A stretch of DNA of 64,000 nucleotides from NCBI GenBank assembly GCA_030062745.1, contig CP099839.1:19282733-19346732 (forward strand), written 5' to 3'. The position numbers and the translations under genes were made by a program. Positions 11,530 to 23,500 of the stretch are shown here, piece by piece. Origin of the DNA: Capitulum mitella. Its lineage: Eukaryota > Arthropoda > Thecostraca > Pollicipedomorpha > Pollicipedidae. Within the stretch, counting starts at the first letter, position 1. Each line of letters begins with the position of its first letter. The notes below the pieces were generated by a model. It had not been told where the DNA came from. It did no database searches and saw nothing but the letters and a program-made list of their open reading frames with translations.

Positions 11530-14500
11530 GTACGTACGACTCGATTCTCATTGTTCGACGCCACGAAGTTACGACTGGACTCTCATTGTTGGGTACCATC
11601 AAGATGCGACTCGTCGTCGTTTTTTCGATACCATCAAGCAAGGTTCTTTGTTGGACACCATCAGTCAAGGCATGGTTCTTCTCAAGACTCGATGACTCTG
11701 TTCCTATTATTGAAAGCCATCATGTTTTTTGGACAGTATCATCAAGATATAGACTCAGGATATCGAACACAGGGGAGCATTAGCGTCTCCGAACTTTTTG
11801 GTTACTTCATGGTCAATTTCGCCGGATTTACTGCGCAAATTTCAGTAGCCTTACGCATGCGCTGCGACGGTCACAATCTACTTAAAACATCAGTGACGGA
11901 ATCGAGGAACAAAACTGGGGTTGGCTGTAGTCTACTAACGGCGTCAAAAGCGTATTTAAAAAAAAAACACATTCTCATGCAACTTTTATTCTTCCATTGT
12001 TATTTCCCCTGAGCACCTGCCAATGCATTTACAAGTATCTACCGAATATGCATGTTGCATAATCCGGCACTGATTGGGGTGTTTCGTCACCTTCCATTGA
12101 CTGGGAGGGGACATTTAACACCCCTCCCCTCTATCTCGAGAACCAATCGCCCGATTTGGCAGCAATCGATAGCCCTGGGCCATGCAGTCTCATGACGTGC
12201 ACATTTTTTTTTTACTTTTGGGCCGCTGATGACGTCACCTGTCAGATACCAGAAAGTGACCGTTTTCTCCAGAGTTGCCTGATCGTAATGAAAGCAGACC
12301 AAGCCTGAAGTTTCCATTGCAGTATGTCCCTGGTAGCTTGGAGTGCCACCTGACCCAAGGTTATCAAAAGTCAAGGTCACAGACCAGGTCATCATCATAT
12401 ATATGACATCAGTAAAAACGGTTCATGCACTGCATGTTTCCTGGCGCATTCGACATGGAGATTTTCAGAGAGACGTTTTCAAAAAGATTTAAACGCAGTT
12501 AAACCCGTCAAATGGCGCTAATTGCCGTGTATGTGCAACATTGCAGCATTTTGTAGTTTCAAACTCGGAATATCACGAGCACGCTCGAGGGCTCTATCTG
12601 CCATCTCTGGATGACCTCACGAGTAAATGTGGCCCATGGTGCACATCTTCAGGCAATGTTGAGCAACGCTGCAAAGGTCGGTCACATCGGTTATTCAGAG
12701 CGTGAAACGGACGCCACCAGTATGCTGTCGAAGCTGAAATGTGCAAAAAATGCCACAGTACAAATATTTTGCATTGTTACAAGAAGTTGTGTAAATTGCA
12801 AGTGCAATATCTTAGAAGAAAATCCTTTAAACTATCCGGCTGTCTCCAAAAAATCAGTTCATACAGCTCCTTGTGTAAAACGTATTGTCAATGGACTCAG
12901 AAAGCAAAAAATGCATATTTGACCTAGGATGACCTAGCGTGAGACCAGTGGCCCATTATACTGCGCGCTCAGCAGGGACGTAGCCAAGGGGGGCCATGGA
13001 AGCCATGGCCCCCCCCGAGACAAGCGGTCTACACTAGATACATGGCGATTTCGCATGAATATGCAATGGTGATCAGATATATGTTGCAAAAGCAAACATT
13101 ATATTTTTCCCTGTGCATTAAACATAAGATAAATTGCCTAAAATTACCGCCTTTTTTGTAAATTTTTGTAAATTTCGTCATATGCCTGTGGCATATGACA
13201 AACTTTGACATTTCCCCCCCCCCCCGAGGAAAATCCTGGCTACGTGCCTCCGGTCATGCTGATATAAGAGACAAGCCACAGTCAGCATTCACTGTAAAAG
13301 AAAAGTACCCGCAATACGGCGGCGAATTAATACCGAACGTCAAATGACAACATGGTTGTCTCCAGGACGCCATTAGGACGTGACGTAAGACTGAAAAACT
13401 GAAACGAGTTTATGATAAACTCGTCTCAGTTTTTCGCCAGTATGTACAGAAATGTAGTAAGAAAAGCTATTGGAATTTTCAAGCTACCGCGTTTATTTGT
13501 TTGGGAGACATCAAAAAACGCGCCGGGGGTTGCGTTAAACGCCCCCTCAATGGCGGGTTAATCGTCCTTTTCTGGCTGAAACGCACAATGGAAACTAATG
13601 GGACGTATGAATCAAAATAAAAGTTTCCCAGATTTACTCACCCGGTTTTGCCTATCAACTATATTTATAGTCCATCTACGACGAATTCTTCGCATTAGTC
13701 CTATTCCCGTTCTCAAAACGCTAGTACGCATTACCATATGGGGGATTTATCCCCCCCCCACCTGAGATCTCGAGAAAAGTAACAGTTCGATTTGATGGCA
13801 ACAAGCGGCCAACTATTCACTATGACATGAACTACATTTTAATAAAATAAAAAAAAATTGCAGAGGAATAAGTACACGACAGGGGAGACCAGAACGGCGG
13901 TATTTTTTAAATATTATAATTCTGGTTTTTTTATTTTTGGCTGATTTGGATGCCGTTGGCATGAATCGGGAGCTGATCGATGGGACGTTCTCCTTGGTCC
14001 ATACGTTTATATATATACATATTTTTTAAGAAAACTGGTAGCCGTTGGAAAACGAGGAAAATATATCTCTTGAGAAAACCGAATTAAGAAGAGTTTCCTA
14101 AAAAATAAGCTTTTACTTATCGTTCAGAAGTGCGAGTCTTACTGTACCATTCATAAAATGTTGGCATAGGCCACGAAGGGGCATGAAAAACGGGGCACTG
14201 TCGTAATCGCAGGTTCATCAAATCATCTTATGACGTTTAACCTTAATCGCCTCAGGTGACCTCCAAGTCATATGGAAGGACCTTGAGTTTATTGCGCAGC
14301 ATTTGAAAACGATTCCAGTCATTTACATCGGTTATATTTCCAAAAGTTCTGTTTATCACAGTCGTGATGCAGGGTATGCGCGCGAACACTTTACGCCATA
14401 GCTCCTTGACCGGACTTGATATCGACCAGAAACTTGAAACTTAAACAGAAAGCATTTTGTTGAACTGCATCTATTCCGGATTTTTGTTTAACCCTATTCC

Positions 14501-17500
14501 CGGAGGGCTAGACGGTATGGCCGATTCCCGGCAGGGGGGCGGATTCGACCCCCCCTGAGATCTCGAGAACTACTTGTCCGATTTCATCGCAACAAATTTA
14601 TCCTCAGGCCAAAAATGGCCTGAGGTGCCTCCCAAAAACGTTGCTTGACTCCGCCCCTGAGCAAAGTAGGATTTTGAAATTTTGTCGCGGCACGTAGAAA
14701 GAATAGCTAGGAAAAGTCACCAAGTTTCGTGAAGCTGCGTTAAAAAGCCTGGAATTGGCAAGCAAAAAACCCGAGGGGGGGGGGCGGATTCCGCCCCCCC
14801 CCCCCCTGCCGGGAATTGGGGTAAGAAGTTAGGACAAAAATATTTACAGAAAACCAAAGCTTGGATTTTGACCTTCATTTGGCGTTGCGGAGTGACCTCA
14901 GATGAACAAACACATCAGCGCATGCTTTCCCAGTTATGTACCTATACATTTACATCACGTTTGAAGCTCTGTCTCAAGAACTGCTTTTGACAGCCATTTA
15001 CATTTTACCTTAAAGAGTGCCAAAAAAGGGCCTGAGGTACCTCCCAAAAACATCAGTCATGTGACATCCCTGATTTTCGGTACTCAGTCGTACGACATTT
15101 CACGGATGGGTATCGCTCATGGTGTCAGTGACCCCTGCACTTACGTCCTTTACTTGCTAAATCGCGAACTGAGGTCACTGGCGTATTTTTCCTTTTATTA
15201 GGCTCGGAGAGACATGATGTAAGTGAAAGAGCGGACTGCCAAGCAAGAATACTTTGAGTCCTTGCTCATCGTCAGACCGTTTGGGTTACTCAGAAGTGCC
15301 TTACACAGGCTGGATGCCGTAGGACACAATTGGAACAAGAATGCAAAGATATGTCTTCCTTTGAAATCTCACAGAAGGTCACTGTATGACGTAAAACTGC
15401 CAAATGACATAACACTGAGTGGCGAAAAGACCAAGTCACATGTTTGTTTTGTTTTGCCGTTTTGTCACGTCAGGTTTGAAAATGGCTGGGATCGTATACC
15501 TCCAGCTGTGCAGTCGAAGGCGGATAAATGGCGAGTAAGGGCGAGGGTTAATCCTATTCCCGGAGGGCTAGACGGTACGGTCGATTCCCGGCAGGGGGGG
15601 CGGATTCGGCCCCCCCTGAGATCTCGAGAACTACTTGTCCGATTTCATCGCAACAAACGGCAATCGATTTGCCGTGACGTTAACTACATTTTTATAAAAC
15701 GAAATTTTCAAAATTTTGAAATTTGTGGATACAGGGAGGCAAAAATGTCAAAATGGGGGGTACTTTTGGACTTCTTATAACTCCGTTGTTTATGGACCGA
15801 TTTCGATGAAACTGGCATGAATCGAGAGATTATGGATAGGGCTTTTACCATGGGTCCACAAATCTGAAATTTTGAGAAAATTCATGGGCGTTCACAGGGT
15901 TTCAAAAATAGGATTAGTTTTCTAACAACTGAATGAACAAAAGAGGCAAACACCCTCTTTTGGCTTCTGTTAGTCATGTTATACTAAAGAAGTACAAATT
16001 GCATTACAGTGTTTGTATAATGTTAGCATAGGCGGTGCCAGGGACATGAAACAGGGGGAACTGTCATGGTCACACGTTTCTCAGATCAAATTGTGACCTT
16101 TGACCTTAAATGACCTCCAGTGACCTTGGGGTCACTTAGAATGATCTCCTATGCATTTAATATTATGTTTAAACGTTTTCAATTGTTTGAATTCACTCTA
16201 TTTCAAAAATATCATTTTATGGCTATTGCGATATAGGGTAGGCGCACTGACATTTTAGGTCATAGCTCCGTGACCCGACCTGATATCAAGCTGAAACTTG
16301 ATGCACAAGTAGAGGGCACTTTTTACGTCATATATTCTGGGTTTGGCGTTTGAAAAAAAAAACAGCGGAAAAATTATTGCAAAAAAAACATTTTTGACTT
16401 TTGACCTTGACCTGACTTTTTAAAGTGACCTCAGACCAACGAAATTATATCCGCACATTGCCCAACTATTTAGCTATACATCCATATAAAGTTTTAAGTT
16501 CTATCTCAAAAACGCTGTTTTTGCAGACGTTTTCCTTTTCCCCTAAACATGGCCAAAATGACCTGAGGTGCCTCCCAAAAAACGTTGCCTGGCTCCGTCC
16601 CTGTGCAAAATAGAATTTCGGAATTTTGCCACGGCACGTAGAAAGAATAGCTAGGACAAGTCGCCAAGTTTTGTGAAGCTGCGTCAAAAAGCCTGGAATT
16701 GGTAAGCAAAAAACCCGAGGGGGGCCAATTCAGCCCCCCCTGCCGAGACTAGGGTTAAACGCCGTACACCGAAGGTTAACATTACGGACAATGACGGTCT
16801 TTTCTTTGTGCTCTATCTACAGGATTTGGCCTCGATGAAATGTAGGTATGGGTGTATTCCGTCCTTCGACCTTGATTTTGGAAATGACGAATGACGTCGT
16901 CAGATCGTGTTTTTGGGATGGCACAAGAGACGAAGACAGGCTTCCTTCTTTGCTTTACTCATGGTATGATGTGTAATTAGGACATGGTTTCAACGTAGCG
17001 CAACCTTAAGGCTTTAAAAACTATTAGTTCGCCTTTTTCTGTAAAAGCTTTTCAAATGACTGAAAATCCATATTTGCGCGCTATGACCGTATTAGCCACG
17101 TAAGTTAGTCCAAATAAAACGTATGTCATTTCCACGATAGGGTGGCACTTGGCCTATTCGTGGCTTCGTTGAAAGCAAAACGAGCTCGAGGAAAGCGATT
17201 TATGATAGCTTCTGACACACAACTGGACGAGCGCGCCATTGGATGATTCCTTATCAGTCGCGGTCACAGGATGGGACCGTCATGATGATGTCAATTTGGA
17301 CCGGTCCGGTCACGCGCCTCGTGACCAGCTCATATTTTCCAGAGTTCGATTCCGAGTCTCAGTTAAATATGTGGGGCCTGGCAAGGGCGGATCCAGACCA
17401 TGTGCTAGGCGGGCAAGGGGGAATCTCCATCCGCGTAACGTAACGTACTTCCCAATGCTGATTTCTCCCTGGATTTCGGCCTCTTTGTTTCTCCGTTTTC

Positions 17501-20500
17501 GAAGACTGCAATGCATTTATTTTTCGATGTTTCGAAAAATATACTTGCCCTTCCGAAAAGGAGGGTTGGTCGCCTTCTCCGACTGAAGGTGATCAATGGC
17601 TCCCATGCTCCCCCCACCAGGATCCGTCAGTGGGCCTGACTTGATTCCGACTTTATGCATATATTTTCAAAGTAGACTCGATTCTGACTGAAAGGTGACT
17701 GATTCAGAGCCGGCTCATTTTACAAAATGTTTTTTTTCATGTTGATTTGGTATCATGCAATCTGTTATTTTCCTAATTTTCATTCTGGATCACCCCCTTC
17801 TCGTTCTATCGTAGACTACTTGGGTAGTAACCTTTTAGGCTGGAATTTCGTCGCCGGTATTCCAATATGCCTGCAAAACCAAACGGCAACAACTCAGCCA
17901 ACGGCAACACCGTCGCGCCACAATTCCTGCTGTCTTGAGACAACTACTGCGCGCCAGCTCCCATTCAGTGCTAGTTTTGCCACAAATTGGTTGAGAGCTT
18001 GGTTGGGTGTGTGGCGTTTATTGCAGCTTAACTCGCGTGGTTTGGCTTGTTGTCACTTTTGTCTGGTACTTTTTCGTCGCCAAAAAACAAAGATGGGAAG
18101 AAAAGTGAGCCCTGTGAAAGATTTCATTTCTGGCGGATTTGGAGGAGCTTGCCTTGTCGTCACAGGTCATCCTCTAGATACCATCAAAGTAGGTTTACCA
18201 CACAGAAGATGAGTTATTGTAGTGCTTGGTTCTCTTGTTTGCTCATTGTGTTACTAAAGCCAATGCTTTTTTGCCTTATTTATCCTACTTGTCTTATTTG
18301 TATTGATGCCTTGTAGCTAGCAGTGTGTTATCCATGATTTGTATGTTGATGCGAATCTGTAACAGCTACTGAAGGGATGAATTTTAGATGCACTATGTAC
18401 ATGCATATTTACATACATACATGCAACCATAAATCATATTATATCTATCATAAATCACTTCCCTTGAGCCCATTTTGCTTCCAATGAAGTGATAAAGTTT
18501 TGCTTTTGCTCTCAATGAAGGGCCAAGTAGCAGCCTATTGAGGACATGACGTGATTTATTTGGGCTAATTAATGTGGCTAATATGGTCATCATGTGAAAA
18601 TATGGATTTTCAGTCATTTTAAAAGCTTTTAGAGAAAAAGACAGTGAAAACAGCATAAATGGCACAAAAATCATATAATAGGCAGTTCTAAGGCAAATAA
18701 ATGTGATTCTGTTGCTGCATAATACCATTCCAAGGTGAATAAAGTGAAAAAATTACCAAACAACATCACCACTCCATTCATTGCTGGCTGCTGCACCACT
18801 TGTCTGTTTGACTTCTGCTGTGATTTTACAATAACAAAATCAAAAAGGGCAATTGCCAAGGTGAAAGGATTTCAGGCATAATGGGGTAATCCTTATAACC
18901 TAACCTAATGAATAATAGACAGGGTAACTAACCTAACGTAACCTAACCTCACATGACCTAACCTTGTAAGTCCCACAACGTAACCTCTGTTGGACAGAGC
19001 CAAGTCTGATCACACCTTTCATCAGCCTTTGGCCTCTAGTATTGTATACTATGTCTCTGGTGCATGGTTGCACCTGCCTTCGGTACATAGGGCATCCTTG
19101 GAGTGAAGGCATTGTAAACAAGGTGGTGCTGCCCATTCTGGTCATGTTTGCTTACAGTGAAATGTAACTCCATTTCCTTTGGAAACCATATGAGCAGTGT
19201 CACCATTTCTTGCTTTTTCAGGAAAATTTATGAGCTCTTCTGTGTTGTAAATATAGCAAAAGTGGTCTGTGAAGAGGTGAAAAGTAAAGTATTTCTCATA
19301 CATACATCTGTACTTTGCTTTATACATTGTAGTGTTCTCTTTAATAATAATATCAAGGGCTTTGTGCATTTCCTGTACACTACCTGAAACTGAAATCCAG
19401 TCTGCCAATCATGCCAAATAAGTCAGTGAAATGTCTACAGGAGCCTGAATACTGCCTGGAATGGGGAAACTATCTGAGTGGTACAACTGAACCATGCAGG
19501 GCAGAAAGCAGGGCCATAACCTATTATTTTTAATCAAGAAGAAATGCAGTGAATTTTTACCCAAGTTTTTTTTGTTGTTAAATGAAAGCAAATGTAGCAC
19601 AGTGGCAATAATGCTGCTGCATGAACAATATCACTAGGAATTTTAGCATGGAATATGAGCTCAAGTCCAATGTGCCACCTCAAGGTGGGCTGTAATACTG
19701 CAGGTTTGGTAGTTTTACCTCAAAATTTTTGGAAGCTGCCTCAAACCTGATTCCCTAGGTCAGCTCTGCCTCAGCAACATGTTGAAACCACCATGGTTTG
19801 AAGATTGGCCTGTAATCCCATTTTGGGATGGTATGGTCTCATTTTCAGTTTAGTTCTCAGTGCATTCTGCCTTGAGTGCATTTTTGATAGTGAGTGTTTT
19901 GTGTTTTTTATTTTGTTTTATTTGTTTTTTTATTTTTTTATTTTGTCTTATTCACCTGTTTCATGTTCTTCTTTGTTACTTGTTGGTATTGGTTGTGATG
20001 GTAACAAGTGAACAAAAGCAAAAGTTACATCAGAAGGCTTTGCTAGTAGCAGCTGGAAAACTTCCAAGTGGTGTGCAGTGTGCATGTTGGTCAGACTCGT
20101 ACTTTACTCAGATTTATGTAAAATTTTGCCTTGCCACCAAGGGTGTATTACTGGAAAGAAAATGCCTTTGTCAACACATTGATAACATGGAGTAAAAAAT
20201 AACATCTTTGTTAGTTATTGGTGTTTCCAGGCATGCTGACTACTGAGGTCATTTTGCACCCATAACAAGAAAAAATGTCATCTGCTCATCACAATTAGGA
20301 TAAAGGGTAACATAAACAGATGTGACTTAGTCTCTTGTTGCATTTTTAATAACAATTGGAAAAATTTATTGGTCACAACAGAGCTTTATTGGAAACATTG
20401 TAGCATTGTTTAAAGCCCGTTTTCAGACCCAGAATACAAAATTTTTCTCTCTGTGCCATTACAAAGGTCATTTTGACAACTCAGCAATCCAAGTCAAAAG

Positions 20501-23500
20501 GCTATGCCATGATTTAAAGGATTCAATTTTTACATGCAATGTAACCTCATATTTGAAGAGATACAAAGCAACTGAAAAAGAATGAATGACACAAAGGTGA
20601 CCTCATGCTGAAATGAAATCACCTGTGCATATAGTCATAACAACAAGAACCGCTTACCATGGCCTGGCTTGTTCTGACTCAGCATGCTGTTTCTTGGCCT
20701 GCTTTACCTATAGGCAGGCTGCTCTGCCCCACTTTATGTGGCTGATTACATATAGTCATGTAACTGGAGAGGAGGAATCATTCTTAGGTTCCATAATGCT
20801 TGGCATTGTACGTATGCTATTCTCCAGCTGATTCTTCATTCATTGTGTCACTGCAGTGTCACTGTCATTCAGTGTCAGCAATTTTGAACCTGTTAATGAT
20901 CCATCCAAGCAACCCTGTGTTCCTTTGCCAGCATTATGTGTTCATGCAGGTGTATGCCACACAATGCTATCCAGATGTATGTTGCTGTCCCATGTGCAAC
21001 ATCATTTGGGGTTATGTATCTCTTGTAATGTTGAGAAAGGGATAGGGATGATGGGTGGGGGAAGAAGTGGGATAAGAGCATCCTGAACTAGGATTTTCTT
21101 GTAAGGCTGACAAATTTACTTGCATGTCTGGCTTGACATGGAAGTGCATGATACAGAGTGTTAGATCCTGGTCATTCTTTAGCTTCTTTTATTTATGATT
21201 GTGCTACCACATATCATTGTTTATTCATGTTTGTGATTCATATTTGTGACTTTAGCTGATGCTGCTAAACTTGGACCTGTGGAAAACTGGGCCCAATGAA
21301 AAAGAAAAGAAATAATTTAGTATGACAGAACAGTGGATTCATAGGATTGCTAATGCTGTCACTGTATCTTGAAAGATACCTTGTATGGTGTTTTATTTGC
21401 AGAAGTAATCATGGCCTGGTGGCCTTTGGTGCAGTGCCATGGACAGTTGCCTTGGGACTTTTGGGACAGTTTGCCATGTTATTGTTACTGATGAGTCTAC
21501 ACTTTTTGTTTCATTGTTATATTCTTATTGTCAAGTGCATCATCAAGAATGACAAATGTGTATCATACACAAAACACAAACGCATGCATACACTTTCACT
21601 TCAGTCCCACATTCAGAAGATGGCTTCTACAGTGTCCATCGGAAAGACGGCAGTAGGAGTTTCTCGAAGTCAGGAGGCAGGAGGTACGCAGTTGGTACCT
21701 CAGAGACTGAATGACGTACTCTCAAGAATCGGGGCACACGGTCGGGGCGTTGAATTTTGATTTTAGGAATAGCTAATAGTATGCAAAAAAAAACCACTTA
21801 AGCTTGAAGGTTATGAGACATCTTGCTGTATCTTGGTAAAAGTGCCATCTGACCCATTTTCTTGCTTCATGTTTGAATTCTGAAGTGGTATTGGTATCAA
21901 TGGCCGTGCACCTTGTAAATTTGGTATGGTTCATATGGTGCTAAGTGTTGAAGCAGTCTGTTTTATATTGGAAAATTCAACAAGAAAAAATGGTCGTTTC
22001 AAGCAACATTTAAAAAATGAGTTTCCAAGCCTGAAGACATGTGCAGAAGGTCTTGCTCACAATGTTTTTTCGAGGCATCTTGCGGGGTTTAGGAGAGTGA
22101 AATTGTCTTATTTTAAAACTAGTTTGTCAAGTTCTGCCCTGAATGCCTTTTTCATTTGGTATTACTAATCTCTGCTTGTGTGTTGGACATAGAATGCTCT
22201 TTGTTGGATCATAATATGCTCGGTTCTCCGTAAATGCGATCTAGTAACTCTCGAATCCCGTTCCTTAGCATTGCACATGCAGATCTGTCTTCATAGATGT
22301 TTCTTGTTACAGGTGCGACTTCAAACCATGCCAAATGCAGCGCCTGGTGAGAAGCCGCTTTACACGGGCACGTTTGACTGTGCCCGTCAGACTGTGATGA
22401 AGGAGGGCTTCAGAGGCCTGTACAAAGGTAAGCAGAATGCGTATTCTAATGTTACAACTCGCAAGTTCCTGCGAGCGGTACTTGCGAGTTGCCCTTGGTT
22501 TTTTGCATGTGTAGTTTTCCAAGGATGAAAGCCGGAGTTTTCAGTAACTGTATTTGAGCAGCTCCTTTTTGATAGAATTGGCATTGTTTTCACATGTCGC
22601 GTCATATGATAAAAAACCTGGACAATAGGTGCGGTTTTTTAGCACAGCATTCCTTTCTGTCCAGGTTCCTTATCTATCCTTTATATGGACAGTTTCAAGA
22701 AAGCTCGTCATGCAATCCTCGAAAGATAATTATGAGGTCATTCAAGCTTGATGTGACCTTATTTGAGGCCAGTAATGGCCATTTAATTGTTCTGCCTAGG
22801 CCTGTTCACTTTCTGTCTTTTTATCAGCTGTGGTTGTGTGCACGGCATTGCTGGTTCAAAGAAACACTCACCATTTCTGAGCTTCCTGTAAAAGTATACA
22901 CAGTCATAAAGTAGCATGTGGAAAGTCTAATTTCGGGTCATGGTCTCATTTGGCCTTGTGACTTAGGTCGACCTGAGGCCGCTTTGCAGAGTGACTTACC
23001 ACTGACGACAAAAACGTGTGATGTTCGTATTCAGTGCGGTGCGGTTAGTCCATTAGTTCAGCACATTGGGGCGAAGTTCGCAGATTTGACTCGTGGTTAT
23101 TGTGGTTTTGAGGCGGGCATTGCCGTCATTTGAGCTGGCGACTTAGTTCGACCGCATATCACTTTGTAAACAACAGATTTGCTACAGACAAAAGTGCATA
23201 AAGGCTACGTGTTCAAGTTCCTTAACAATATGGCTTCGACGCAGTCGGCGCAACTGATGCGAGACAATTTTGATCGTGAAGCGACCGGTATATTGACGCC
23301 GGGTCTAGGGCTTTCACTTCACCTTTTACGCTATTGTTCATCTTGAGATGAATTGAGTCACATGTGGGGCTTCAGGTATGGGGCTTTAGGCTTCAGACGA
23401 GATAACACATGCCATTTGAATTAGTGAAGTAGTACCGTTGATTCTCGTGATCGATAAAAGGGTAACCCCCCTCCAGTAACTGGAAGGTAGCAGCTAAATA

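Larger units (their letters stand above)
11761..18092 (+). other. SLC25A20 intron 1 sequence between alternative first exons
   Basis: Outside the listed elements this 6.3-kb stretch shows no conserved coding sequence. 12060-12480 carries faint B-like words (TCTCGAGAACC) and may be a very old copy. 16760-17380 and 17640-18092 look unique, and the latter probably holds the exon 1b promoter and 5' UTR. Confidence 0.45.

Noticed and set aside
15223..15780. 185-codon plus-strand frame
   Set aside because: Half of it is the left end of MITE B4, so it is chance.
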